Source: Nonomuraea dietziae (GTDB taxonomy: Bacteria > Actinomycetota > Actinomycetes > Streptosporangiales > Streptosporangiaceae). Taken from it: a stretch of DNA of 64,000 bases. Numbering within the stretch: the stretch's first letter is position 1; each line of letters begins with the position of its first letter. The position numbers and the translations under genes were made by a program. Below, piece after piece: positions 1 to 8,755 of the stretch. Below the pieces are notes generated by a model. It saw nothing but the letters and a program-made list of their open reading frames with translations, searched no databases and was not told the origin of the DNA. The stretch covers positions 1,612,001-1,676,000 of the forward strand of contig NZ_JACIBV010000001.1 of assembly GCF_014195505.1 (NCBI RefSeq), given 5' to 3'.

Positions 1-2
1 GA

Positions 3-224
3 CCGGCTGACCCCGCTCTGGATCTCGTGAGCGCCTGGCATCTGCTGGAGGCGGGGCCGCGGCAGGTGCTGCGCGAGGAGCTCGGCTGCGACGACCTCGA
101 ATGGGAGCGCGGCAAGGCGTGGGCCTTCGAGCAGGCGATGGGTGTGGTCTGGTACTACGTCGAAAGCAACCCCGGCATGAGCCGGATGGGCCGACGCACC
201 CTGGACCGCATCCTCGCGGACTGA
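3..224 (+). CDS. Aminoglycoside/streptomycin 6-kinase family protein, C-terminal fragment
   Basis: The frame is open to the left edge, so this is the last 73 codons of a gene that starts outside the window. The end has the helical C-terminus typical of aminoglycoside 6-phosphotransferases (APH(6)/StrB-like): SAWHLLEAGPRQVL, then WERGKAWAFEQAMG, VWYYV and a closing MGRRTLDRIL. These enzymes transfer phosphate from ATP to a hydroxyl of streptomycin-type antibiotics, but in actinomycetes many chromosomal members have no known resistance role. The kinase loop and Brenner motif lie outside the window, so activity cannot be judged. Confidence 0.75.
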   Translation, partial: PADPALDLVSAWHLLEAGPRQVLREELGCDDLEWERGKAWAFEQAMGVVWYYVESNPGMSRMGRRTLDRILAD

Positions 225-266
225 GCGTCGAGCCGTCCCATCCCTTCGAGGAACGGTCGGTGTGCG

Positions 267-1202
267 TCAGGCCGTCGTCCAGGGCCGGAGCTTCTCGGGG
301 TTCCGTACTGCCCAGATGTGCTTGATCCGGTCGCCTGCGACGTCGATCGCCAGCACCACCACGGTGACGCCGTCCAACTGCGCCACCAAGCCGGGCTGAC
401 CGTTGACCGTACGCTCCAGGATCGTCAGGCCGGGCGCCCTGGTGGCGATCTCGACGAAGACGCGCGCGATCTGCTCGCCACCCGCGATCGGCTGCAGCAC
501 GGCGCTGACGAGACCGCCGCCGTCGGCGATCCCCGTGGCGTCGGGGGCGAGGAGGCCGATGAGCGCGCCGATGTCCTTGGCCTCCCATGCCTGCTTGAAG
601 GCTCTGACGAGGTCGGCGCGCTGGGCCGCGGGGGTCGCGGGAGCCTGCGAGGCGCGGATGCGACGGCGGGCTGAGGAGGCCAGCTGGCGGCAGGCCGCCG
701 GCGTGCGGCCGACGATCTCGGCCACCTCGGTGAAGGAGTAGCGGAAGACGTCGTGCAGGATGAACGCGACGCGCTCGGCCGGGGTCATCGAATCGAGCAC
801 GACGAGGAAGGCCATGTTGATCGACTCATCGAGGGTCACCCGGTCGGCCGGGTCGGCCGTGGTGCCGCCCGGCAGACCGTTCGTCCACTCCGTTCGGTCG
901 GGCAGCGGCTCCGGGATCCATTCGCCCACGTAGCTCTCGCGCCGGGCCCGTGCCGAGCCGAGCAGGTCGAGGCAGATGCGACTGGCGACCCTCGTCAGCC
1001 AGGCGCCGGGGGATTCGATGGCCTCCTGCTGCCGCCGGGACATGGCGTACCAGCGGGCGTAGGTCTCCTGAACGACGTCCTCGGCGTCGGCCAGGGAGCC
1101 GAGGAGCCGGTAGGCGAGATTGATCAGCTGACGCCGCTCGCTCATGATCGCGCTCAGGCCCGGATCGAGCCGGCCGTCTCCTGGCCCGGATGGGGTGGTC
1201 AT
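267..1202 (-). CDS. sigJ: ECF41-family RNA polymerase sigma factor (SigJ-like)
   Basis: About 311 aa. The N-terminal half has sigma region 2 (INLAYRLLGSLADAEDVVQETYARW) and region 4 (MTPAERVAFILHDVFRYSFTEVAEIVGRT). The C-terminal half is a SnoaL/NTF2-like domain. Three ECF41 hallmarks are visible: a WIPEPLPDR linker (WLPEP-type), DGGG in the SnoaL domain, and NPEKL at the C-terminus. In this family the extension contacts the core sigma factor and tunes activity in place of an anti-sigma factor (established). I chose the ATG at 1202 because AAGGAAGG lies just upstream; a longer reading to 1322 has no family support. It lies downstream of, and in the same direction as, the hydrolase at 1319-2233. 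The COE-type oxidoreductase partner usual for ECF41 is not seen here. Confidence 0.88.
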   Translation of the reverse strand: MTTPSGPGDGRLDPGLSAIMSERRQLINLAYRLLGSLADAEDVVQETYARWYAMSRRQQEAIESPGAWLTRVASRICLDLLGSARARRESYVGEWIPEPLPDRTEWTNGLPGGTTADPADRVTLDESINMAFLVVLDSMTPAERVAFILHDVFRYSFTEVAEIVGRTPAACRQLASSARRRIRASQAPATPAAQRADLVRAFKQAWEAKDIGALIGLLAPDATGIADGGGLVSAVLQPIAGGEQIARVFVEIATRAPGLTILERTVNGQPGLVAQLDGVTVVVLAIDVAGDRIKHIWAVRNPEKLRPWTTA

Positions 1203-1318
1203 GGTGTGGCCGGCCTTCCTTGTCGCGTCTGCCCTCACCAGATCGACGAGGCAGCCCCTCGGATTGTGAGGTCGAGGCGTCGCCTCACATTTCCGAGGGG
1301 CCGCGGGTACTGCGTCGA

Positions 1319-2233
1319 TCACGGCCTGCCGTGGCCACTCCTGTCGAGCAGGTCGCGGACGGCTTCGATGACGGCGTCAGGCTGTTCCACGTGGAGGTGG
1401 TTGTGCGCGGCGTCCTTGAGCACGCGCTGCTCCCCCCGTGGAACGGCCGCCGCCATCGCCGCGTGCATGGCGCGCACACCCTCGAGCCCCTGACGCATCT
1501 CCTCGGGGGACATGAACTGCGCCCAGTAGGGGTTGTCGCCTCCGGCGGTGATCACGATCAGCGGGACGTCAGGCAGCCCTCCCCCGTGCCTGAGCTCGTC
1601 GTAGATCTCGGTCTCGAAATTCTCCGTCTCCCGCAGACCCGTCCGCCACGACGCGAGGTGGTGATCGATCAGCGACTCGCGCGCAGCGTCGGGCCACTGC
1701 GCGTAGATCTGCGCGTACTGTCCGCGGGCGGCCTCGATCTGCTCGGCGGTCAGGTCAGGCATGTCGGCCTCGTTCAGCTTCATCTGCTCGCTCAGCTCGG
1801 CCATCTGCTCCGGCATGAAGGCCAGGATGTCCTCGTGGCCGGGGTCCACCAGCAGCAGGCCGGCCACCTCGGCGGGGAACAGCTGCGCGTAGCGTCGCGC
1901 GTAGAAGGCGCCCAGTGAGTGGCCGACCAGCAGGTAGGGGCCTGGCACCTCGGCGGCGCGCAGGAGGCGGCGCAGCTCGTCGGCGACCTCCTCCGCCCTG
2001 CGGGGCAGCTCGACCCGGTCGCTCCAGCCCGTCCCCGCACGGTCGTAGAACACGCTCGTGGCGAACTCGGCGGCCCGCTCCTGGACGTTCAGGAAGTCCA
2101 GGCCGACCAGCCCCGCCCCCGGCAGGAACACCACGCTCGGCGCCCCCTCGCCGGAGCGGTGCAGCAGCAGGCGCCGGCCTTCCACGTCGTGCAGCCGCCC
2201 CACGGGCGGCCCCTCGAATGACTGCTCTGACAT
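1319..2233 (-). CDS. Alpha/beta hydrolase
   Basis: 304 aa, full-length alpha/beta-hydrolase fold. Visible are the oxyanion-side segment VVFLPGAG, the strand YDRAGTGWSD, the nucleophile elbow GHSLGAF (Ser in GxSxG) and a late His in AAHNHLHVEQP. The cap region is rich in Glu and Met. No signal peptide, so cytoplasmic. The start at 2233 has GGAGG about 7 nt upstream. It is divergent from a winged-helix regulator at 2313 across an 80-bp gap holding a perfect palindrome, so it is probably that regulator's target. The substrate is unknown; ester or lactone hydrolysis or a haloperoxidase-like reaction are all possible. Confidence 0.85.
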   Translation of the reverse strand: MSEQSFEGPPVGRLHDVEGRRLLLHRSGEGAPSVVFLPGAGLVGLDFLNVQERAAEFATSVFYDRAGTGWSDRVELPRRAEEVADELRRLLRAAEVPGPYLLVGHSLGAFYARRYAQLFPAEVAGLLLVDPGHEDILAFMPEQMAELSEQMKLNEADMPDLTAEQIEAARGQYAQIYAQWPDAARESLIDHHLASWRTGLRETENFETEIYDELRHGGGLPDVPLIVITAGGDNPYWAQFMSPEEMRQGLEGVRAMHAAMAAAVPRGEQRVLKDAAHNHLHVEQPDAVIEAVRDLLDRSGHGRP

Positions 2234-2254
2234 GGCTGTTCCTCCGCATCATCA

Positions 2255-2269
2255 TTCTCAACGTGAGAA
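2255..2269. promoter_or_regulatory. Candidate operator palindrome between the hydrolase and HTH regulator
   Basis: Perfect 6-3-6 inverted repeat TTCTCA-ACG-TGAGAA, 22 bp upstream of the hydrolase start. A second, wider inverted repeat with 7-bp arms (ATCATCT at 2274-2280 and AGATGAT at 2300-2306) lies next to the regulator GTG. Position and symmetry suggest autorepression plus control of the hydrolase by the divergent HTH protein; binding is inference. Confidence 0.5.
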
Positions 2270-2312
2270 CAGTATCATCTTGCGAAAGGTTGCAGTGTGA
2301 GATGATGACGCC

Positions 2313-2879
2313 GTGGACACGTGGGAACTGCTGACGCACCCGGTACGGCTGCGCGTCGTGCACGCCATGTCAGGCGGGCGGACGCTCACGACCTCCCAGT
2401 TGTGCGCGCGGATGCCCGATATCTCCAAGGCCACCGTCTACCGCCAGGTCGGCCTGCTCGCCGAGGGAGGCGTGCTCGAGATCGACGGCGAGCAGCGGGT
2501 GCGCGGCGCCGTCGAGCGCAGGTACCGGCTGCGCGGGGAACTGGCGCTGATCGACGCCGAGACGGCCGCGTCGGCGTCGCTGGAGGACCACCGCCGCGTG
2601 TTCGCCACCGCGATGGCCGCTCTCATCGCCGAGTTCAACGTCTTCCTCGACAGGGAGCACGACGGCTCGATCGCCGAGTCGGTCGGCTACCGCCAGCACG
2701 CGCTCTGGCTCAGCAGGGAGGAGCTCGCCGACATGATCAGCGAGCTGCGCCGGACGATCGTGGCCCGCATGGCCAACGAACCCACGCCCGAGCGCGCGCA
2801 GTACCTGCTCAGCCCGATCCTCTTCCCGCTCGAGGAGCCGGCGGCGCGGGCAGAGCAGGGGCCAGGAGTCACTCCCTGA
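2313..2879 (+). CDS. Winged-helix (ArsR-like HTH) transcriptional regulator
   Basis: 188 aa. The N-terminal 70 residues form a winged helix typical of ArsR-like helix-turn-helix domains: LTHPVRLRVVHAM, then LTTSQLCARMPDISKATVYRQVGLL (recognition helix) and a wing ending RRYRLR. The rest is a helical domain with LWLSREELADMISELR, probably for dimerisation or ligand binding. GTG start. The 3' end overlaps the convergent pentapeptide-repeat gene by 11 bp. Likely represses itself and the divergent hydrolase. No metal-binding cysteines are visible, so metal sensing is unlikely. Confidence 0.8.
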   Translation: MDTWELLTHPVRLRVVHAMSGGRTLTTSQLCARMPDISKATVYRQVGLLAEGGVLEIDGEQRVRGAVERRYRLRGELALIDAETAASASLEDHRRVFATAMAALIAEFNVFLDREHDGSIAESVGYRQHALWLSREELADMISELRRTIVARMANEPTPERAQYLLSPILFPLEEPAARAEQGPGVTP

Positions 2880-3489
2880 CGCTGAGGCCCAGGTTGGCGG
2901 CGATGGTGATGGCCTGGACGGGGTCGATGATCGCGCCGGCGATCTCGCAGGTGACGGGGTCGAGCGAGGTGAGGTCACTGCCCCGCAGGTCGCACCGGCT
3001 GAGATCGGCCTTGCTCAGCCACGCGCCCGACAGGTCGACGCCCCTGAGCTTCGCCCCGGCGAAGCGGGCGCCCGTCAGGTCGGCCTCCCGCATGCGCACG
3101 TCGGCGAACGTGGCGTTGCGCAGGTCGGCGCCGGGCAGCCCCACGAACGACCAGTCGCCGCCCGCGACCTTCATCAGGTCGTAGGTCGAGCCGTCGAACA
3201 TGCTGCCCACGAACTTGCACCTGGTGAAGGTCGCGTCGAAGAACGACGTCCTGGTGAAGGTGCAGTTGATGAAGCCGCTCTCCTCGTGCGTGGAGGCGTT
3301 GAAGCGGCAGTTGCGGAACGTGCACTCGAAGAACTCCGCGCCCCTGCTGACCGCCTCGGTGAGATCCACGTCGACGAAGGCGACCCGCCGGTGCTGCTCG
3401 CCCGACAGGTCCTTGCTGTCCCAGTCGGCGGAGCGAACGGTGGTGTCGGTCGGCGGCGCGGGTGCGCCGTGCTTGCGGTCAGCCATCAT
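2869..3489 (-). CDS. Pentapeptide-repeat protein
   Basis: 206 aa. From about residue 40 to 185 the sequence follows the A(D/N)LxX five-residue period: FVDVDLTEAV, FFECTFRNCRF, TRTSFFDATF, GADLRNATF, READLTGARF, AKLRGVDLSG, KADLSRCDLRGSDL. Such proteins fold as a right-handed quadrilateral beta-helix. Some (MfpA, Qnr) mimic DNA and protect gyrase from quinolones; most have no known role, and nothing here decides it. The start ATGATG at 3489/3486 overlaps the stop of the GntR gene upstream, so the two are translationally coupled. The end overlaps the convergent HTH gene. Confidence 0.85.
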   Translation of the reverse strand: MMADRKHGAPAPPTDTTVRSADWDSKDLSGEQHRRVAFVDVDLTEAVSRGAEFFECTFRNCRFNASTHEESGFINCTFTRTSFFDATFTRCKFVGSMFDGSTYDLMKVAGGDWSFVGLPGADLRNATFADVRMREADLTGARFAGAKLRGVDLSGAWLSKADLSRCDLRGSDLTSLDPVTCEIAGAIIDPVQAITIAANLGLSVRE

Positions 3490-4192
3490 GGGCGGAGAGC
3501 CTAGAGGGCGGCGGCGACAGTTTCTGCAGCGCCCTGAGCGTCGTGGCCAGTTCCTCCTGCACGATGCGGCTGGCCGCCTCCCTGTCGAACTTCTCGATCG
3601 CGGTGACCAGCCCCGCGTGTGAGGCGTCGCCGTGGTTGGCGTCGCCGGCGCGCAGCTTGAGCAGGTCGACCAGGTCGATCAACCCCTGTCGCAGCGCGGG
3701 CACGAACTCGGCGAACAGGTCGGTGAGCACCGGGTTGCGCGCCGCGGCCACCACCGCCGCGTGCAGCGCGATGTCGGCGTCGACGAAGGCGGCGTCGTCG
3801 CCCGCGGAGGCGGCGCGTCTGTCCGCGAGAGCCGCCTTCAACGCCTCGAGGTCGGCGGGCCTCCTGCGCTCAGCGGCCAGCCTGGCGGCCTGCACCTCGA
3901 CCAGCATCCTGACCTCGTACACGTCCGCCACGGCCGCCCGCCGCAGCCGCGCGGACCACTCCTCGGCCGCCTCGGTCGCGATGACGAACACCCCGGCGCC
4001 CTGGCGGGCCTGCAGCAGCCCCGCCCCCGCCAGCGCGCGCAGCGCCTCGCGGACGGTCGACCTTCCCACGCCGAGCGTCTGGGCGAGTGTCGTCTCTCCG
4101 GGCAGTTTCGTGCCGACCGGGTAGCGCCCCGCGGCTATCTCCTCGCGGAGGTGCTGGGCGGCCTGGTCGACGAGCGGACTGGGACGGAGCAT
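3479..4192 (-). CDS. FadR-type GntR transcriptional regulator (FCD domain)
   Basis: 237 aa. Residues 1-70 are a GntR winged helix (VDQAAQHLREEIAAGRYPVGTKLPGETTLAQTLGVGRSTVREALRAL). The rest is an all-helical FCD ligand-binding domain with the metal/ligand pattern D-x3-H (FVDADIALHAAVV) and a later His (HAGLVTAI). It is divergent from leuA with 33 bp between starts, so control of leuA is likely; the effector is unknown. ATG start with GAGAGG upstream. It shares an operon with the pentapeptide-repeat gene. Confidence 0.88.
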   Translation of the reverse strand: MLRPSPLVDQAAQHLREEIAAGRYPVGTKLPGETTLAQTLGVGRSTVREALRALAGAGLLQARQGAGVFVIATEAAEEWSARLRRAAVADVYEVRMLVEVQAARLAAERRRPADLEALKAALADRRAASAGDDAAFVDADIALHAAVVAAARNPVLTDLFAEFVPALRQGLIDLVDLLKLRAGDANHGDASHAGLVTAIEKFDREAASRIVQEELATTLRALQKLSPPPSRLSAHDG

Positions 4193-4200
4193 CGAAACCT

Positions 4201-4215
4201 CTCAGGTTGTCTGAG
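4201..4215. promoter_or_regulatory. Inverted repeat between gntR and leuA
   Basis: CTCAG-GTTGT-CTGAG, a 5-5-5 inverted repeat in the 33-bp gap between the divergent GntR gene and leuA. Any factor bound here would cover both starts. It lacks the TGGT-n-ACCA core of classical FadR sites, so the link to this regulator is weak. Confidence 0.3.
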
Positions 4216-4225
4216 GAGCTGAGGT

Positions 4226-5908
4226 GTGCTTAATCTACCGCACATGACCTGGAATCCCCAGCGCCCGAGCCCCATGTCCTACCACCGTTACCAGTCCTTT
4301 GACCAGCGCGTCGAGGTGCCGCTCACCGAGCGGGCCTGGCCGGGAAGGCGGCTCGGACGGGCGCCGCTCTGGGTGTCGGTGGACCTCCGCGACGGCAACC
4401 AGGCGCTGGCCGAGCCCATGGACACCCCGCGCAAGCGCCGCCTGTTCGACCTGCTGGTCAGGATGGGCTTCAAGGAGATCGAGGTCGGCTACCCCTCGGC
4501 CAGCCAGACCGACTTCGACTTCGTCAGACACCTGGCCGAGAGCGACGCCGTGCCCGACGACGTGACGCTGGTCGTCTTCACCGCCGCCCGCCGCGACCTG
4601 ATCGAGCGGACCTTCGCCTCCATCGAGGGGCTGCCGCGCACGGTCGTGCACCTGTACACCGCGACCGCGCCGGTGTGGCGGGAGGTGGTGCTGGGCCGTA
4701 CCAGGCAGGAGGTCCGCGCGCTGATCACGGACGCGGCCGAGCACATGGCCAGGCTGGGCACGGCCGCCACCCGCTTCCAGTTCTCGCCCGAGGTGTTCAA
4801 CCTCACCGAGCCCGACTTCGTCCTGGAGGTCTGCGACGGCCTCACCGAGCTGTGGGACGCCTCCCCGGGCCGTCCGGTGATCCACAACCTGCCCGCCACC
4901 GTCGAGATCGCCACCCCCAACGTCTACGCCGACCAGATCGAGTACATGCACAGGCACCTGGCCAGGCGCGAGTCGGTCATCCTGTCGGTCCACCCCCACA
5001 ACGACAGGGGCACCGGCGTGGCCTGCGCGGAGCTGGCCGTACTTGCGGGGGCGCAGCGGGTGGAGGGCTGCCTGTTCGGCAACGGCGAGCGCACCGGCAA
5101 CGTCGACCTGGTCACCCTGGCCATGAACCTCTACGCCCAGGGCGTGGACCCGATGCTGGACTTCTCCGACATCGACGCCGTCCGCGAGACCGTGGAGGCG
5201 TGCAACAGGCTGCCGGTGCACCCGCGCCATCCCTACGGCGGCGAGCTGGTCTACACCGCCTTCTCCGGCACCCACCAGGACGCCATCAGCAAGGGCCTGG
5301 CCCACCAGAAGCCGGACGAGCCGTGGCGGGTGCCGTACCTGCCGATCGATCCGGCCGACGTCGGCCGCAGCTACGAGGCGGTCATCAGGGTCAACAGCCA
5401 GTCGGGCAAGGGCGGCATCGCGCACCTGCTGCACACCCACTACGGCCTCGACCTGCCCGTACGGCTGCGCGCCGACTTCGCCGCCGTCGTGCAGGCCGCC
5501 ACCGACGGCAGCGGCCACGAGGCCACGCCGCAGGACCTGTGGCGGCTGTTCCAGGCGACCTACCTCGAGACTCCCTCGATGGCGTGGAGCACGGCCGAGG
5601 TGGCGCCTGGCGAGCACCGCTTCACCTGCGAGCTGGGCGAGGGGACCGGCGACGGCCCGCTGTCCGCCCTCGTCGACGCCCTGCGCGGGGCGGGGGTCGA
5701 CGTGGACATCGTGCACTGCTCCGAGCACGCGACGGCCGCGGGGCCCGGCAGCCCCGCGATCGCCTATGCCGCGTGCAGGGTGGTGGGCACGACCTGGTGG
5801 GGCGCAGGTCAGGACGGCTCGGTGCTGACCGCCTCGGTGAGGGCGGTCCTGTCCGCCGTCACCAGGGCGCGGCGAGGGGGCCAGGCCACGGGGCCGTGTG
5901 TCAGGTGA
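4226..5908 (+). CDS. leuA: 2-isopropylmalate synthase
   Basis: 560 aa, matching the long actinobacterial LeuA type. It condenses acetyl-CoA with 2-oxoisovalerate, the first committed step of leucine synthesis. The TIM barrel carries the signature [10 protein letters not shown] (metal Asp), the zinc-ligand HxH in [11 protein letters not shown], and [12 protein letters not shown]. The last ~120 residues are the LeuA dimer/allosteric domain that senses leucine. The GTG at 4226 follows GAGGAG by about 7 nt; the ATG at 4244 starts closer to the usual family N-terminus ([13 protein letters not shown]) but has no ribosome site. No other leu genes are nearby; a divergent GntR gene and a convergent PaaX gene (8-bp overlap) flank it. 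Confidence 0.93.
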   Translation: MLNLPHMTWNPQRPSPMSYHRYQSFDQRVEVPLTERAWPGRRLGRAPLWVSVDLRDGNQALAEPMDTPRKRRLFDLLVRMGFKEIEVGYPSASQTDFDFVRHLAESDAVPDDVTLVVFTAARRDLIERTFASIEGLPRTVVHLYTATAPVWREVVLGRTRQEVRALITDAAEHMARLGTAATRFQFSPEVFNLTEPDFVLEVCDGLTELWDASPGRPVIHNLPATVEIATPNVYADQIEYMHRHLARRESVILSVHPHNDRGTGVACAELAVLAGAQRVEGCLFGNGERTGNVDLVTLAMNLYAQGVDPMLDFSDIDAVRETVEACNRLPVHPRHPYGGELVYTAFSGTHQDAISKGLAHQKPDEPWRVPYLPIDPADVGRSYEAVIRVNSQSGKGGIAHLLHTHYGLDLPVRLRADFAAVVQAATDGSGHEATPQDLWRLFQATYLETPSMAWSTAEVAPGEHRFTCELGEGTGDGPLSALVDALRGAGVDVDIVHCSEHATAAGPGSPAIAYAACRVVGTTWWGAGQDGSVLTASVRAVLSAVTRARRGGQATGPCVR

Positions 5909-6833
5909 GGCGGTCGGGGATCGACGCGAGGAGGTCCTCGTACTGGACGAACAGGCGCGGGACAGGGGTCCCTGTCGTGGCGTGGGTGTCGGCCGCGGTG
6001 AGCGCGGTCCAGCAGGCGGCCGTGAGCCGGCGGGCGTGGGCGCCGGGCCAGGGCTGCGGGAGGAGCTCGGGGGGAAGGAGCGGGTCTGGTTCCATGGCGT
6101 GGGTGAAGGCCGCGGCGAGCTGGACGGCCATGGTCAGTTGCTCGGACCCGGTGAGGGTGTCCTGCTGTGCGAGCCGGTCGAGGCAGACCCGGGCGAAGTC
6201 GGCGAGGCGGTCGTGGCGGGCGGCGATGTCGTCCAGGGGCCAGAGGGCGGCGGCCAGGGCGGGCGGGTCCTCCTGGCCGCCGATGCGCAGGTCGGTGGTG
6301 GTGAGGCAGGTGAGCGCGTGGGCGACGCCGAGGTGGCGGGTCTGGGCTTCGACGAGTTCCTCGATGCGGTTCGCGCTGACATAGAGGCCGCTTTGGACGG
6401 GGGCGGCGCCGAGATGGCGCAAGGTGTCGCGCAGGGCGTCGCGGGAGGTCCTGCTCGACTCGGGGATGGCGAAGGCGAACAGGTGCCAGACACCGTCCCA
6501 GGGGGCGAGCCCGTGGTCCTGGCGGTAGGCGTGGCGGACGTAGGCGAGGTTGGGGGTGAGCGAGCCCGTGGCGTCGGCGACCGTCCTCAACAGGGCCTTG
6601 CGCCCGCGGCCTTCGTGGCTGAAGCGGCCCTCGGCGACAAGCCGCTTGACGCACAGGCGGACCTGCTGGTCGCTCATGCCGAGAAGGCCGGCGACGGTGT
6701 AGAGCTCACCGGCGTCGACGGTGCCGTCCTCGCGGACCAGGGCGTGCACCAGCAGCCGGGTGGGGACGGGCACAGGGGCGGCGCTGCCCGCGTCGGCCCC
6801 CGTGCCCATCGGGGTGTTCGGGTGGACGCCCAT
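5901..6833 (-). CDS. PaaX-family transcriptional regulator
   Basis: 310 aa. The N-terminal PaaX winged helix spans about residues 25-95 ([41 protein letters not shown]...[14 protein letters not shown]). A central domain starts [15 protein letters not shown], and a C-terminal PaaX_C domain follows. PaaX represses phenylacetate genes and is released by phenylacetyl-CoA (established), but no paa genes lie here. The ATG at 6833 overlaps the GNAT stop as TGATG. Probably acts on the divergent 7.5-kb promoter. Confidence 0.85.
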   Translation of the reverse strand: MGVHPNTPMGTGADAGSAAPVPVPTRLLVHALVREDGTVDAGELYTVAGLLGMSDQQVRLCVKRLVAEGRFSHEGRGRKALLRTVADATGSLTPNLAYVRHAYRQDHGLAPWDGVWHLFAFAIPESSRTSRDALRDTLRHLGAAPVQSGLYVSANRIEELVEAQTRHLGVAHALTCLTTTDLRIGGQEDPPALAAALWPLDDIAARHDRLADFARVCLDRLAQQDTLTGSEQLTMAVQLAAAFTHAMEPDPLLPPELLPQPWPGAHARRLTAACWTALTAADTHATTGTPVPRLFVQYEDLLASIPDRLT

Positions 6834-7486
6834 CAAACCTGCCCGCGCGTGGTCGAGACGGCCGGCGTGACGGGCCGGTGCATGGTGGTGACGGCGCCGA
6901 AGCCCATCAGGTGGCGTAGGTACGGGGTCTTCTCGGTGTGCACGGCGATGAAGCCGTGCCGTTCGTACAGGGCGCGGGCGCGCGGGTTGACGTCGATGAC
7001 GTCGAGGCGGATGCGCCGGCAGGAGTGCTCGGCGGCCACGGCCGCGATCTCGCGCAGCAGGAGGCTGCCGATGCCTTTGCCCCGGTGCTCGGGGGCGACG
7101 GCGATGCCGTCCATCACGAGCTCGCCGTCGGCGGGGCGCCGTTCCATCAGGGTGAGCAGGGCCAGGCGCGGCAGTCCGCGCAGGGTCCCGTAGGCGGACA
7201 GGACGTCGCCCGCGCCGCCGCCCGTCAGGCCGCGCCCGCCGAGCTGGTAGCCGGCCACCCCTGCCACCTCGCCGTCGACGACGGCGGCCACACCCCGGTC
7301 GTGGTGGAGGTGGGCCGCGAGGAAGGCGCGGGCCTTGTCCGGCGGGTTCAGGGCGGCGCCGAGCTTCCGTCCGAACGCCTGCCAGTACAGCGCGGCCACC
7401 CGCGCCTCACTGCCCTCGGGCAGGCCCCTGAGCACCTGCGGGTCATCCGGATTGTCCGGTCTGGCTCCCGGCTTGGTCGTGTCCAT
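6833..7486 (-). CDS. GNAT family N-acetyltransferase
   Basis: 217 aa from the ATG at 7486, chosen because AGGAGG lies about 7 nt upstream; a longer reading to 7558 would run through the promoter region. The acetyl-CoA-binding motif A is clear (MDGIAVAPEHRGKGIGSLLLREIAAVA, with R-G-x-G-I-G), followed by LDVIDVNPRARALYERHGF. Acceptor unknown. Translationally coupled to the PaaX regulator downstream and divergent from a membrane-anchored hydrolase. Confidence 0.88.
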   Translation of the reverse strand: MDTTKPGARPDNPDDPQVLRGLPEGSEARVAALYWQAFGRKLGAALNPPDKARAFLAAHLHHDRGVAAVVDGEVAGVAGYQLGGRGLTGGGAGDVLSAYGTLRGLPRLALLTLMERRPADGELVMDGIAVAPEHRGKGIGSLLLREIAAVAAEHSCRRIRLDVIDVNPRARALYERHGFIAVHTEKTPYLRHLMGFGAVTTMHRPVTPAVSTTRGQV

Positions 7487-7543
7487 CGGCGCTCCTCCTG
7501 AGCGGCGGGCCGGACGCCCGCCCATTTGCACTATCGACACTAC

Positions 7544-7568
7544 TACGCTCATTCTCAATACGAGCGTA
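7544..7568. promoter_or_regulatory. Candidate operator in the GNAT-paaX / hydrolase promoter region
   Basis: Inverted repeat with 7-bp arms TACGCTC (7544-7550) and GAGCGTA (7562-7568) around an 11-bp spacer, nested inside a second pair CTATCG (7531-7536) and CGATAG (7576-7581). The segment is AT-rich for this genome and sits between divergent starts at 7486 and 7594. A PaaX or other repressor site is inferred. Confidence 0.4.
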
Positions 7569-7593
7569 TCAAAAACGATAGGTTGGGGTGGAT

Positions 7594-8649
7594 ATGAGCC
7601 GAGGAATGGCGACGCGGCGCCGCGGGCGTGTCCTGGTGTGGTCGTTGGCCGTCGTGCTGCTGGTGGGCGCGGGGCTCGGCGGTGTCGCGGTCTGGCAGAA
7701 CACCTACGCGCTACGGGAGGAGCGCATCACCGTGCGCCACGACGGGCGGTCACTGGACGGCGTGCTCGCCCGGCCGGAGAGCGGCGACGGCCCCTTCGGC
7801 CTGGTCGTCTTCGTCCACGGCGACGGACCCATCGACGCCACGCACGACACCTTCTACCGGCCCCTGTGGGAGTCCTTCGCGAAGGCCGGCTACGCCTCGC
7901 TCTCCCTGAGCAAGCCCGGCATCGGCGCCTCCGAGGGGAACTGGCTGGACCAGAGCATGGACGACCGAGCCGGCGAGACCCTCGCCGCGATCACCTGGGC
8001 ACGCGCGCGTCCCGACATCGACGCTCGGCGCATCGGTCTGTGGGGGGCCAGTCAGGCAGGGTGGGTGCTGCCCAAGGTCGCGGCCCGCGACCGCGCTGTG
8101 CGGTTCGTCATCGCGGTCTCACCGGCCGTCGACTGGCAACAGCAGGGGCGCTACAACCTCCTCGCCGGCCTGCGTGAGAACGGCGCCACCGAGGACGAGA
8201 AACACGCAGCGCTGCGACGGCGTGAGGCGAACCTGCGCCTGCTGCGGCAGGGCGCGACCTTCGAGGAGTACCGCACCGCCGTCGGCGACACCGACGGCAT
8301 GACCGCCGAACGCTGGCGGTTCATCGCCAAGAACTACCGCTCCAACGCGAGCGACGACCTGCGCGCCATGCGCGGCACCCGCACGCTCCTGGTGCTGGCC
8401 GGGCACGACGTCAACGTCGACGTCGCCGACACCGAGGCCGTCTACCGGCGCATCCTGCCTCCCGCCTCCCTGACGGTGCGGCACTACCCCGACGCCACCC
8501 ACTCGCTGGTCGACCACGCCGTCGAGAACTCCGAGCCGCGCCTCGCCCTCACCGCCGTCTTCGCCCCGAGACGCCTGTACGCGCCCGGCTTCCTCGCCGA
8601 CCAGCGCCGCTTCGTCGAGCAGATCACCGACCGCAAGGCGACCGACTGA
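7594..8649 (+). CDS. Membrane-anchored alpha/beta hydrolase (dienelactone-hydrolase/acyl-CoA-thioester-hydrolase-like)
   Basis: 351 aa. A basic N-terminus (TRRRGR) and one hydrophobic helix at about residues 12-32 make a signal anchor, so the catalytic domain faces outward. It has LVVFVHGDGP (oxyanion strand), SKPGIGASEG, the elbow GLWGASQAGW (Ser nucleophile), an Asp in AGHDVNVDVAD and a His in YPDATHSLVDH. Unlike most relatives the elbow is GASQAG. I chose the ATG at 7594 (GGGGTGG just upstream) over the GTG at 7588. It is divergent from the GNAT-paaX pair. Confidence 0.82.
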   Translation: MSRGMATRRRGRVLVWSLAVVLLVGAGLGGVAVWQNTYALREERITVRHDGRSLDGVLARPESGDGPFGLVVFVHGDGPIDATHDTFYRPLWESFAKAGYASLSLSKPGIGASEGNWLDQSMDDRAGETLAAITWARARPDIDARRIGLWGASQAGWVLPKVAARDRAVRFVIAVSPAVDWQQQGRYNLLAGLRENGATEDEKHAALRRREANLRLLRQGATFEEYRTAVGDTDGMTAERWRFIAKNYRSNASDDLRAMRGTRTLLVLAGHDVNVDVADTEAVYRRILPPASLTVRHYPDATHSLVDHAVENSEPRLALTAVFAPRRLYAPGFLADQRRFVEQITDRKATD

Positions 8650-8755
8650 CCATCGCGACCACGTCTCCTCGTCAGCTACCTTTCTGGCCCTCATGCGGCC
8701 TGACGCATGTGTGTGCGGCGGCCTCACCGGCGCCCGTATGAGGCAAGATCGCTCC

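Noticed and set aside
4235..5728. 497-aa minus-strand frame opposite leuA
   Set aside because: Complement of clear leuA coding sequence; no recognisable motif.
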